This document shows, piece after piece, positions 1 to 6,497 of a stretch of 36,540 nt of DNA. Within the stretch, counting starts at the first letter, position 1, and each line of letters opens with the position of its first letter. This DNA is from Acidiferrobacterales bacterium (lineage in GTDB: Bacteria > Pseudomonadota > Gammaproteobacteria > Acidiferrobacterales > Sulfurifustaceae): contig CAKKRZ010000184.1 of NCBI GenBank assembly GCA_919902925.1, positions 1-36,540 on the forward strand, given 5' to 3'. The translations under genes were made by a program, and so were the position numbers. The notes under the pieces are model-generated. The model was given only the letters and a program-made list of their open reading frames with translations. It was not told the origin of the DNA and searched no databases.

Positions 1-1
1 C

Positions 2-514
2 GACGACCCGGGTGAGGCCGACAAGCTCTCCGGCCATGTCGCCGGGAACCTGCCGCTGATGAAGGCGCGATTCGATGCGGCGCTGTCGTTGCTGCGCAAG
101 CACAAGACCGTGGACCCCAGGCGCATCGCGGCTATCGGCTACTCGTTCGGCGGAAAGGTCGTGCTCGACATGGCCCGTCAAGGCGCCGACCTCGCGGGCG
201 TAGTGAGTTTCTGGGGTCTCGTCGGCACGCAGCATCCCGCCCAGAAAGGCAGGGTCAAAGCCAAGGTCCTCGTGTTCAATGGCAAAGACGACCCGATGGC
301 GCCGCCGGAGCAGATCAGACAGTTCCAGCAGGAGATGACCGCCGCGGCCGTGGATTACAAGCTCATCGACTATCCAAACCTCAAACACGCCTTCACGCGC
401 CCCGACGCCAATGCACGCGGCAAGAAGCACAACCTGCCGCTTGCCTACGATGCCGAAGCCGACCGAAAGTCCTGGACGGAAATGCAGGATTTCTTCAAGC
501 GCGTCTTTCGCTAG
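2..514 (+). CDS. Dienelactone hydrolase family protein, 5' end missing
   Basis: This is the C-terminal part of an alpha/beta hydrolase; the reading frame is open from base 2, so the start lies outside the window. The visible 171 residues carry the nucleophile elbow GYSFGG (Ser in place of the Cys of classical dienelactone hydrolase), an acid residue in FNGKDDPMAPP and the catalytic His in LKHAFTRP, in the order Ser-Asp-His expected for the fold. Family members hydrolyse small esters or lactones, and the substrate cannot be read from sequence. The C terminus (W-x-E-M-Q-D-F-F) is the usual last helix of the family, so this end is complete. No partner gene is visible; the next gene starts 141 bp downstream behind its own ribosome binding site. 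Confidence 0.88.
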   Translation, partial: DDPGEADKLSGHVAGNLPLMKARFDAALSLLRKHKTVDPRRIAAIGYSFGGKVVLDMARQGADLAGVVSFWGLVGTQHPAQKGRVKAKVLVFNGKDDPMAPPEQIRQFQQEMTAAAVDYKLIDYPNLKHAFTRPDANARGKKHNLPLAYDAEADRKSWTEMQDFFKRVFR

Positions 515-655
515 ACACCGGCCATGACTGGCAAGGCGCCCATGCAGACGGCAGAACCGCCGCTATGGCTTGATCGTTAGAAAAGGTCAAGGACGAGGTG
601 ACGAAGGAAGAGGGTGGAGAGCAGTTTCGGTAGCCACGTTAAAGGAGGGGAAACC

Positions 656-1114
656 ATGTTTAAGATCAGACCTGTTCTGTTGAGTCTGCTAACCACGGTG
701 CTTATCGCCGGTTGCGCATCTCCTGGATTGACTGGCGGAACTAACCGGGGATTGGTTGGGGCGTGGCTCGCCTCAGCCAGTCGCCCTGGCGGTCAGGGTG
801 TAGTGCTCATCACGTTCAATTCTGACGGAACGTTTTTTCGAAGTGGCGATACGCATCCGATTCTCAGTGTGGCCCATGGCTCCTGGAAGCGAACCAGCGA
901 CCGGGATTTTGACGCGACCTATATCGCGTGGCGGTTTGACGAGAACAGGAAGTTGATTGGAAGCCAAAAGACCCGGATACGCATTACCCACGGTCCCGGC
1001 CAGGACCAATTCACGGGTCTGGCGAAGGTCAGCCTGCTCGATCTGAAGGGTGGCGAGGAGCGCTCGAGCCAGACGCGACTTGAGGGAAAACGTATCCAGG
1101 TCGAGCCGTTCTGA
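656..1114 (+). CDS. Small secreted lipoprotein of unknown function
   Basis: The 152-residue product has a lipoprotein signal peptide with lipobox I-A-G-C (Cys20), so it is probably lipid-anchored in the envelope. I chose the ATG at 656 because a strong AAAGGAGGGG site lies just upstream; an in-frame ATG at 614 would put extra charged residues ahead of the signal peptide. After the signal the sequence has a beta-rich pattern (GAWLAS, GVVLITFNSDGTFFRSGD, HGSWKRTSD, FTGLAKVSL), like the calycin-like or lipocalin-type small domains that detect or store small ligands, but I do not recognise a named family. It lies between the hydrolase and the integron cassette cluster and points towards the cassettes. 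Function unknown. Confidence 0.72.
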   Translation: MFKIRPVLLSLLTTVLIAGCASPGLTGGTNRGLVGAWLASASRPGGQGVVLITFNSDGTFFRSGDTHPILSVAHGSWKRTSDRDFDATYIAWRFDENRKLIGSQKTRIRITHGPGQDQFTGLAKVSLLDLKGGEERSSQTRLEGKRIQVEPF

Positions 1115-1144
1115 CGTCGCGCTTCACAGCATCACGTTAAACGC

Positions 1145-1207
1145 ACATAACCGCACACATAACCGTGTCGCGCTGTCCCCGGCGCCGGCACGAGCAACTT
1201 GTCAAGC
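1145..1207 (-). repeat. Degenerate attC site at the end of the LysE cassette
   Basis: Read on the minus strand, the first half resembles the well-formed attC at 2425-2511: core GCTTGAC (versus GCCTAAC), then GCTCGTGCCGGCGCCGG versus GCTCATGCCGACGCCGG. The LysE stop codon TGA lies inside the R''-like core. The far end is weak: two GTTATGT copies within a direct repeat (plus-strand ACATAAC at 1145-1151 and 1157-1163) could serve as R'. It is probably a decayed or rearranged recombination site marking the distal edge of the array. Confidence 0.5.
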
Positions 1208-1828
1208 CTTCACCATCACAAACACGCCAACAGCAATCATTACACTGCCAGCGGCGATGTTTATGAATCTTGTTACTCTGGAGCTCTTAAAAATCAGGCT
1301 GGCCCTATCCGCCATGAATGCATAGACAAGCTTTGGCCCGCCTACCGCGATGATAGCAATGGCTACAATAATGCCTGTATCAAAAAAAGACATCTTGGAC
1401 AAATCTACAAATGCCGGGAAAAAGCCAAGATAAAACAGGATCGCCTTCTGATCGCCTAATGTAATCAGCAGCCCGGTCATGAAACTCGACAGCAAAGAAG
1501 ATTCACTATTCTCTTCAACTCCCTCGGCCTTTGATTTTGATCTCCATATCACTATTCCCAACCATATAAGATAAGCACCGCCAAGGTATTTGATCAGGAC
1601 AAAATGATTGCCCATCAAGTCGGCAAGAACCGATAAACCGTAAATGGCTACTAATATGAATACAATGTCGCCAACCACGATCCCCAAGGACGTGAAAATA
1701 CCGTGGGCAAATCCAAAAGCGGCTGATCTGGCTGATACAGCCAATACACTAACACCGGGAATCATGGCCCCAACAACCATGACTCCGGACAGTGCAGCAA
1801 TACTGGCAAACGTCAAACTACTCTCCAT
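1202..1828 (-). CDS. LysE/RhtB family amino-acid exporter (integron cassette)
   Basis: The 208-residue protein has about six hydrophobic segments and the N-terminal pattern of LysE/RhtB translocators, including the M-I-P-G-V-S motif near residue 22 and G-I-V-V-G-D near residue 50. These proteins export amino acids or related small molecules across the inner membrane; the substrate is not predictable here. The start codon lies only 3 bp from the core of the upstream attC (1831-1931), and the stop TGA falls within a degenerate attC core, which is the compact layout of an integron gene cassette. Base composition is clearly more A+T-rich than the surrounding chromosome, fitting acquisition by transfer. 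There is no room for a separate promoter, so expression would rely on upstream transcription or a weak internal promoter. Confidence 0.85.
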   Translation of the reverse strand: MESSLTFASIAALSGVMVVGAMIPGVSVLAVSARSAAFGFAHGIFTSLGIVVGDIVFILVAIYGLSVLADLMGNHFVLIKYLGGAYLIWLGIVIWRSKSKAEGVEENSESSLLSSFMTGLLITLGDQKAILFYLGFFPAFVDLSKMSFFDTGIIVAIAIIAVGGPKLVYAFMADRASLIFKSSRVTRFINIAAGSVMIAVGVFVMVKA

Positions 1829-1830
1829 GG

Positions 1831-1931
1831 GCTTAACGCCGTTTTAACCGGCGCGCCAGCGCGGCGGGCGGCTTGCTGCCGTTCGCAAGCCGCGTGACAC
1901 GCGGTCCGTCAGGTTGAGCCGCTTGTTAGCC
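1831..1931 (-). repeat. attC recombination site between cassettes 1 and 2
   Basis: On the plus strand it begins GCTTAAC (1831-1837) and ends GTTAGCC (1925-1931), the inverted core pair of an integron attC. The inner arms TTTTAACC (near 1842) and GGTTGAG (near 1914) are complementary apart from one or two bases, as expected for L''/L' boxes. The length, about 100 bp, is within the attC range, and the centre contains a further hairpin (GCGGCTTGC with GCAAGCCGC). It separates the LysE cassette from the unknown-protein cassette, and the upstream ORF reads into it. Confidence 0.8.
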
Positions 1932-2401
1932 AACCCAATGCGGCTCTTTGAACGGACAGGCTTTGCTCCGTGGGGCCTTAGCACTCGGGCTAGACTCAAC
2001 GATCCACCGTTCACCGCGCGGGCCTTGTGATGATTACGAATCTCGATCCCTACTCTCGGCACGAGAAGTTTCAACAGAAGCGCCACTAGGGGCATGGGGC
2101 CGCTCCGGCCGCCCACCACAATGCGTCGTACCGACTTAGATGTATCGACGCGCGCCTTTATGCGGCGAACGGTTTGCTCTACATGCTCAAGTTCCTCCAC
2201 AGAAAGGTTCATTCCCCGACCGCGCTTCGGGGGGCACAAGTTGTAAATCCGTAGGTCAGCCGGGAGCAGTCTTAGCTTCTGTGCAACGCTTCTGATCATC
2301 CTCTGTTCTTGGTCACTTCTTGGCTTCGGGTCGTTCCAGCGCAACGCCACATAAACCACCTTCGGTCTCTCGGAACCGAACTCTCTTCCGGCACGCCTCA
2401 T
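1844..2401 (-). CDS. Unknown basic protein (integron cassette) reading into attC
   Basis: I do not recognise this 185-residue protein. The ATG at 2401 is chosen because AGGAGA lies about 10 bp upstream and the R' core of the preceding attC (2425-2431) lies 24 bp upstream, the normal cassette geometry; longer in-frame starts would begin inside the attC. The sequence has a beta-strand-like segment (PKVVYVALRW), a helical segment with E-E-L-E-H-V-E-Q, and V-R-R-I-V-V-G-G-R-S-G-P, which hints at a small alpha/beta nucleotide- or ligand-binding fold, but no catalytic motif is clear. The last 27 or so residues are Arg-rich and are encoded by the attC itself, because the core is read as Ala-Asn without a stop. 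They may be a by-product of cassette joining. Confidence 0.6.
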   Translation of the reverse strand: MRRAGREFGSERPKVVYVALRWNDPKPRSDQEQRMIRSVAQKLRLLPADLRIYNLCPPKRGRGMNLSVEELEHVEQTVRRIKARVDTSKSVRRIVVGGRSGPMPLVALLLKLLVPRVGIEIRNHHKARAVNGGSLSLARVLRPHGAKPVRSKSRIGLANKRLNLTDRVSRGLRTAASRPPRWRAG

Positions 2402-2424
2402 GACTGGTCGGATCTCCTGTGCCT

Positions 2425-2511
2425 GGCTAACGGTTGAGCTGTGCCGCGCCGCCACAGAAACAGCCGAGGTGGCGCGATGCTTCCGGCGTCGGCATGAGCG
2501 AGTAGTTAGGC
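2425..2511 (-). repeat. Well-formed attC site between cassettes 2 and 3
   Basis: The plus strand starts GGCTAAC (2425-2431) and ends GTTAGGC (2505-2511). Read on the minus strand it has R'' GCCTAAC, then CATGCCGACGCCGG, and on the return arm GGCGGCGCGGCA before the R' core GTTAGCC. This closely follows the classical 59-base-element pattern with unequal arms. The stop codon TAA of the membrane-protein cassette lies inside R''. This is the clearest evidence that the region is an integron cassette array. Confidence 0.9.
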
Positions 2512-3108
2512 AACATAGCCAGAAATTGACCCGTAAACCACAAGCAAGACACCAAAGAACTGAACTTTAATCCCACCAATGGAGACTTCTACAATTTTTG
2601 ATTCAATATTTTGTAATGCAGATTTTGTTTCTTGGATCTTGATGTTCATTTCCTTCGACTGGTGTTCAATCTTTTCATTTAGATCCCTAGATTCTTGCTC
2701 AATATCTCGTTTCACTTCGTTTATTTGTTCTTGAAGGTATTCGATCTTTTCCTCTAAGCTTTGAGGATTCCGACCAACAGTGAGTTTGGCTTTTCCTACT
2801 GACGAGCTCGTTGATATGCCCTGCGACTCGATAACGGCAGATCGCCTGATCAGAGGAAATTCTCTAAGATAGTTGGCGAAAATCGCAAAAAGACTTTTTT
2901 TATTTATGATCCCAATATTGGAATCAACTGTATACAGAATAAGCAATCCACCGACAATCTGTAAAATAAGGGAAGTTGTTTTGTTTATGGTGCTTGCGTT
3001 TGGATAAAAGTAATAGATCAACAGTAAGTGAAACCATATCAGAACTAGAAGAAAAAGGACCGGCCAAGCTCGCCATAACCACTTAAACAACCGAATCAAG
3101 GTGCGCAT
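2506..3108 (-). CDS. Membrane protein with central coiled coil (integron cassette)
   Basis: The 200-residue product is not a family I recognise. It has two hydrophobic segments near residues 13-33 and 45-62, a strongly charged region at about 115-170 (many E, K, Q with heptad-like spacing, for example E-K-I-E-Y-L-Q-E-Q-I) that should form a coiled coil, and a final hydrophobic segment at about 178-198. This suggests an inner-membrane protein with a cytoplasmic or periplasmic rod. The ATG at 3108 follows the attachment core GTTAGGC (3118-3124) by 9 bp and the TAA stop is part of the next attC core, so the gene fills its cassette exactly. It is strikingly A+T-rich against its neighbours. An ORF extension upstream to 3207 would cross the recombination site and is rejected. 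Defence or phage-related roles are common for such cassettes but nothing here proves one. Confidence 0.75.
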   Translation of the reverse strand: MRTLIRLFKWLWRAWPVLFLLVLIWFHLLLIYYFYPNASTINKTTSLILQIVGGLLILYTVDSNIGIINKKSLFAIFANYLREFPLIRRSAVIESQGISTSSSVGKAKLTVGRNPQSLEEKIEYLQEQINEVKRDIEQESRDLNEKIEHQSKEMNIKIQETKSALQNIESKIVEVSIGGIKVQFFGVLLVVYGSISGYVA

Positions 3109-3117
3109 GGTTATATT

Positions 3118-3178
3118 GCCTAACAGTGTATTAGACGGCTGGCTGTAATTCGCGGTATTAGACGGCGCGCCGCCTAAT
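3118..3178 (-). repeat. Atypical cassette-boundary site with palindrome and direct repeats
   Basis: The plus strand carries the core GCCTAAC at 3118-3124 (GTTAGGC on the minus strand). It is followed by two 11-bp direct repeats GTATTAGACGG (3128-3138 and 3155-3165), the second merging into a near-perfect palindrome around CGGCGCGCCG (3158-3178). It does not have the usual L''/L' arms of an attC, so it may be a rearranged attC or the attI-side boundary. The palindrome can form a strong hairpin. Confidence 0.5.
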
Positions 3179-3396
3179 CCCGTTGATGAATTTCGACATA
3201 TTGCCACATACTCTTGCGCAGTAAAGGGAATCCCTGAATCCGGATCATGTCAAGGATCGCGGTATTCTGGTTAATCACGTTATTCGCGAAGAATCGATCG
3301 TGCGGTTGGTGAGGCGTCTGCTTCGGGACGAAAGCAGCCGAGCCATGGCCTAACACCAAAAGATTGCAGGAGTCGCGATCTTGCCCTTCGGCACGA
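3179..3396 (-). other. Possible fourth cassette remnant without a clear gene
   Basis: This stretch lies between the atypical boundary site and the binding-protein gene. A further GTTAGGC core sits at 3348-3354 on the minus strand, with an ATG 2 bp after it that opens only a 23-codon frame. A second minus-strand frame, ending at 3174 with the TAG just before the palindrome, reads protein-like near its end (F-F-A-N-N-V-I-N-Q-N-T) but has no convincing start. It is best treated as a decayed cassette of about 230 bp. No integrase gene or fragment was found here. Confidence 0.35.
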
Positions 3397-4590
3397 TCAA
3401 CGTCGTCCCCAATCCCGGAACGGATACGCCGGCGGCCGCGTGGCAGCGTAGTCGGGCAGCACCAGCACCCGCTCGCCATCGATCCATTGCAGCACATAGC
3501 CGGACTTGCCGATCTGCCGGCCGTGGGCGTCGACGCGGTAGCGGCCGAACACTGTGACGATGTCGAGGACGGACAGTGCCTCGCGCAGGCGGCGCGGGTC
3601 TGTACCGCTAGCCTTTAGGATGGCTGCTTCGATCAGCTGGCCGGTGGCGTAACCGCTGGCGGCGTGGTAATCGGGCGGATACTGGTAGCGCTCCTGGAAG
3701 GACACGGCAAACGCCTCCGCGCCGGGTATGGTTGGCACGGGTTCCCACTGGCTTACGCCCATCACGCCCTCGGCATCGAGGCCGAGTTGCTTGCCGAATT
3801 CGGGTTGCACCGGGCCGCTGGCCAGGGCGAAGACACGGGCGTACAAACGTTTTTCCCTGGCCGCGCGCATGATCGCCACGGCGTCCGGCAGGTAGGACGC
3901 GCCCAGCACCACGTCCGGCCGCCGCTGTTTCAGCCTGACCATCATGCTGGTGAAACTGGTGGTGTCCGCCGGGTATTCCTCTTCGAACACGATGCGCAGA
4001 CCCAGCGCCTTGGCGCGCAGGCGTACGCCCTCCGCCACTTCGCGGGCATAGGGCGTGGAAGAATAGATGATCGCCACCCGGCGCAATCCACGAGTGCGCG
4101 CATAGGCCAGCACCGGATCGAACCACGCCACGGCCGGGGTATAGACACCGAAGAGGTGACGCGTGCCCTTCCCCCACAGATCGCTGGACGAAGCACCGAT
4201 CGAGACCATCGGCACCGAATGGCGTTCGGCCACGGCCGCCGCCGCGCGCGTACTTTCGGACGAATACGGGCCGATCAGGATCGGGACGCGATCGGCGGTG
4301 ATGAGCTGCTCCGTGTGTTTGGCCGCCCGATCGGCCGAGGAACGATCGTCGTAGGTCAGCAGCCGTACGCGTCGCCCCAACAACCCGCCGCGCGCGTTGA
4401 CCGCATCCATCCACAGCTGCAGGCCGCGCCGTTGTTCCTCGCAGGCCCGCGCGTAGTGGCCGGTCTGCGACCAGGGGGCGCCGATGACAATATCGGTCTC
4501 GGTTCCCGCGGCGTTGGCCGCGACGCCACCCACTGTCAGCAGCAGTGCCGTCAGTAAACGAATAGCCAGTCTGTTCAGAAAGATCGACAT
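3397..4590 (-). CDS. Periplasmic ligand-binding protein of branched-chain amino-acid ABC type
   Basis: The 397-residue protein has a signal peptide (LLTALLLTVGGVAANAAG) followed by a type I periplasmic binding fold of LivK/LivJ type. Typical pieces are IVIGAPWSQTG near the mature N terminus, GLQLWMDAVNARGGLLGRRV, the hinge-region IGPYSSESTRAAA, and D-Y-H-A-A-S-G-Y-A-T-G in the second lobe. Such proteins deliver amino acids, amides or other small molecules to an ABC permease or act as sensors. No permease or ATPase gene is next to it, so it may be an orphan. The ATG at 4590 is preferred over an upstream in-frame start at 4662 because it sits directly before the signal peptide, although the ribosome binding site is weak. 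Confidence 0.87.
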   Translation of the reverse strand: MSIFLNRLAIRLLTALLLTVGGVAANAAGTETDIVIGAPWSQTGHYARACEEQRRGLQLWMDAVNARGGLLGRRVRLLTYDDRSSADRAAKHTEQLITADRVPILIGPYSSESTRAAAAVAERHSVPMVSIGASSSDLWGKGTRHLFGVYTPAVAWFDPVLAYARTRGLRRVAIIYSSTPYAREVAEGVRLRAKALGLRIVFEEEYPADTTSFTSMMVRLKQRRPDVVLGASYLPDAVAIMRAAREKRLYARVFALASGPVQPEFGKQLGLDAEGVMGVSQWEPVPTIPGAEAFAVSFQERYQYPPDYHAASGYATGQLIEAAILKASGTDPRRLREALSVLDIVTVFGRYRVDAHGRQIGKSGYVLQWIDGERVLVLPDYAATRPPAYPFRDWGRR

Positions 4591-4674
4591 GATATGGATA
4601 TCCAGTATCCGCCAACAACAAGGCCCCTCACCGGCGATACCGGGAGAGGCCCTGGTGGTCACATTCCCGCAAAC

Positions 4675-5382
4675 TCAGCCGAAGATGCTGCGATAGCTGC
4701 AGTAGTACATGCCATAGGTCATCGGCACTAACACTACCCAGCCGAGGAAGAGCGGGATTGAGGCCACGATCGCCATCAAGACATAGATGAGAAAGAAAAC
4801 CACCAGTGGAATGAAATTGGTGACGCAGGCGTTAAAGCTGGCCTTGATCGCATCACCCACCTTGGCGCCTTTGAACATGATGAGGGGCACGGCGTAGAAG
4901 AGCGCCATGGCCACCAGGATGTTCAACGCGATCAGCACCAGGATCGCCAGGAAGAAACCGATTCCGAGACCGGCGCCGGCACCGCCCCGTGAACCACCCA
5001 TCGCCGCGCCCATCATGAGCGAACCGCCAATCATCACGAACATAATGATCATCATGAGGATGGTGGCGCCAAGATTAATGCCGCCGATGGCGACCAGCGA
5101 ACCGGTCTTGTCCGACTGCTTGAACCCCTCGAAGAGATGGCCGACTTCGAGCGTCTTGCCCTCCTCCAGCTGGCTGGCGCCATACAACATGCCCGCCGCG
5201 AACACCGGCATGATCAGGCTCAAGGCCAGGCTACCCACGAAGGGGATAAACGCCAGAATGATGCTGCCCACCAGCAGGATCAAACCCAACACGATCCAGA
5301 TGCCCGGGTTCTTGGTAAAGTTTCCCCAACCGCAACCAATCCAGGATACGGCGTCACCAACGCTAATGTTCTTGCCCTGCAT
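4675..5382 (-). CDS. Multi-pass inner membrane protein, paralogue A (BPSS1780-like)
   Basis: The 235-residue protein has about five to six transmembrane segments and starts with a short cytoplasmic G-x-A-V-S-W-I-G-x-G-W motif before the first helix. It resembles the BPSS1780-type family of unknown function, with W-x-x-x-G-W near the N terminus and a Y-x-x-P-L-x-x-F segment (FYAVPLIMF) in the middle. A Gly-rich stretch (GGSRGGAGAG) interrupts the centre. I chose the second ATG (5382) because the first in-frame ATG overlaps the ribosome binding site GGAGGA. It is a tandem duplicate of the next gene upstream, sharing the start context and the C-terminal C-S-Y-R-S motif. Function unknown. Confidence 0.78.
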   Translation of the reverse strand: MQGKNISVGDAVSWIGCGWGNFTKNPGIWIVLGLILLVGSIILAFIPFVGSLALSLIMPVFAAGMLYGASQLEEGKTLEVGHLFEGFKQSDKTGSLVAIGGINLGATILMMIIMFVMIGGSLMMGAAMGGSRGGAGAGLGIGFFLAILVLIALNILVAMALFYAVPLIMFKGAKVGDAIKASFNACVTNFIPLVVFFLIYVLMAIVASIPLFLGWVVLVPMTYGMYYCSYRSIFG

Positions 5383-5527
5383 GGCTTCCTCCATTTATTG
5401 ATGTTGTTTGATTACCCAAAAAATCATGGTGGCTGGCTCCAGCTACGGCGGAATCAGCATCTGCATCAGTATACCCCAGCGATCCGGCACGAAACTGCCC
5501 CTGGCGCAGGCCTTTTCCGCCGGCCCA

Positions 5528-6385
5528 TCAGCCAGCCATTCCGGTAGCGCTGTCTTTCCGATGATCTTTATATACGCTGCGGTAGCTGCAGAAATTCATG
5601 CCGGTCAAAATCGGAATCAACGGGATCGAGAGCACGTACAGCAGCAGCATACCCAGAATAACCGCCACCACCACACCGGCCGTCGTCTCACCGGCCGACA
5701 CTCCGGACGTAACAAAAAAAGCGACGAACAGACCGATGACGGCCACAAAAATCAAGGCCAGCACCAGCAGCAGGACAAACAGAACCAGGCCGAAAACGAG
5801 TAACGGCAGGAAATTTCGCAGGCAGGCCTTAAAGCTGCTGCCCAATGCCGACCACACCGGCATGCGATCGAACATCACCAGCGGCGTGGCGTAGTACAGC
5901 GCCATCAGCACGGGAATGAACAGCGCGATCGCCACCAGGACGACCAGCAGGATATAGAGTGCCTGCTGGCGGGGAAGACCCCTCGGCCCAATGGCATCCA
6001 GAGCCAGGCCAGCCGTTGCGCCCGACATTACCAAAGCCAGCGCACAGAGAACCACGATGGCCATCAGGCTGCCAATGTATATTCCGCCCAGGCCGATCAG
6101 CGGGCCGAGGCGCCCGGGTTCACGAAAACCCTGAAACAGGTAGTCCAGACGGATTTCACGACCCGTCTCTACCTCGCGCGCGGCGTACATCACGCCAGCC
6201 GTGAATAGCGGCGCGACCAGGAAGGTGAGAAACAGACCTATGAACGGCACAAACTGGATGGCCGACGATATCAGAAGATCGACCAGGCCGATCAGCAGCC
6301 ATGCACCCGGACTGGCGCGAAATATCTTCCATCCACCGCCAACCCAGGATACCGCTTCACCAATACTGACCTTACCCGGTTGCAT
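5528..6385 (-). CDS. Multi-pass inner membrane protein, paralogue B (BPSS1780-like)
   Basis: At 285 residues this is the longer paralogue of the downstream gene. It shares the N-terminal motif S-I-G-E-A-V-S-W-V-G-G-G-W, the middle Y-Y-A-T-P-L-V-M-F segment with a following S-F-K-A-C, and the end N-F-C-S-Y-R-S-V-Y. It has about six hydrophobic segments and an extra charged C-terminal tail (KDHRKDSATG). The start at 6385 is preceded by GGAGGA that overlaps an upstream in-frame ATG, exactly as in paralogue A. The two genes lie 145 bp apart and appear to come from a tandem duplication. No catalytic residues are visible, and a transport or envelope role is possible but not shown. Confidence 0.78.
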   Translation of the reverse strand: MQPGKVSIGEAVSWVGGGWKIFRASPGAWLLIGLVDLLISSAIQFVPFIGLFLTFLVAPLFTAGVMYAAREVETGREIRLDYLFQGFREPGRLGPLIGLGGIYIGSLMAIVVLCALALVMSGATAGLALDAIGPRGLPRQQALYILLVVLVAIALFIPVLMALYYATPLVMFDRMPVWSALGSSFKACLRNFLPLLVFGLVLFVLLLVLALIFVAVIGLFVAFFVTSGVSAGETTAGVVVAVILGMLLLYVLSIPLIPILTGMNFCSYRSVYKDHRKDSATGMAG

Positions 6386-6497
6386 GCCTTCCTCCACGCA
6401 TTATTATTTTGAGCGGAATCCGGACGTCATCCCTGTTCGCCGGTTCCGACCGCCATCAGTATAGCCAGAGAACAACTTCCGCGGAGTTCGCCCGGGC

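Noticed and set aside
515-655. Attachment core (GTTAGAA near 578) upstream of the lipoprotein gene as another cassette edge
   Set aside because: No partner core or arm complementarity, and the lipoprotein gene has the opposite orientation to the array.
3608-4621. Second minus-strand frame of about 337 codons overlapping the binding-protein gene
   Set aside because: It lies in another frame of the same strand, is Arg/Gly-rich and lacks a signal peptide or domain.
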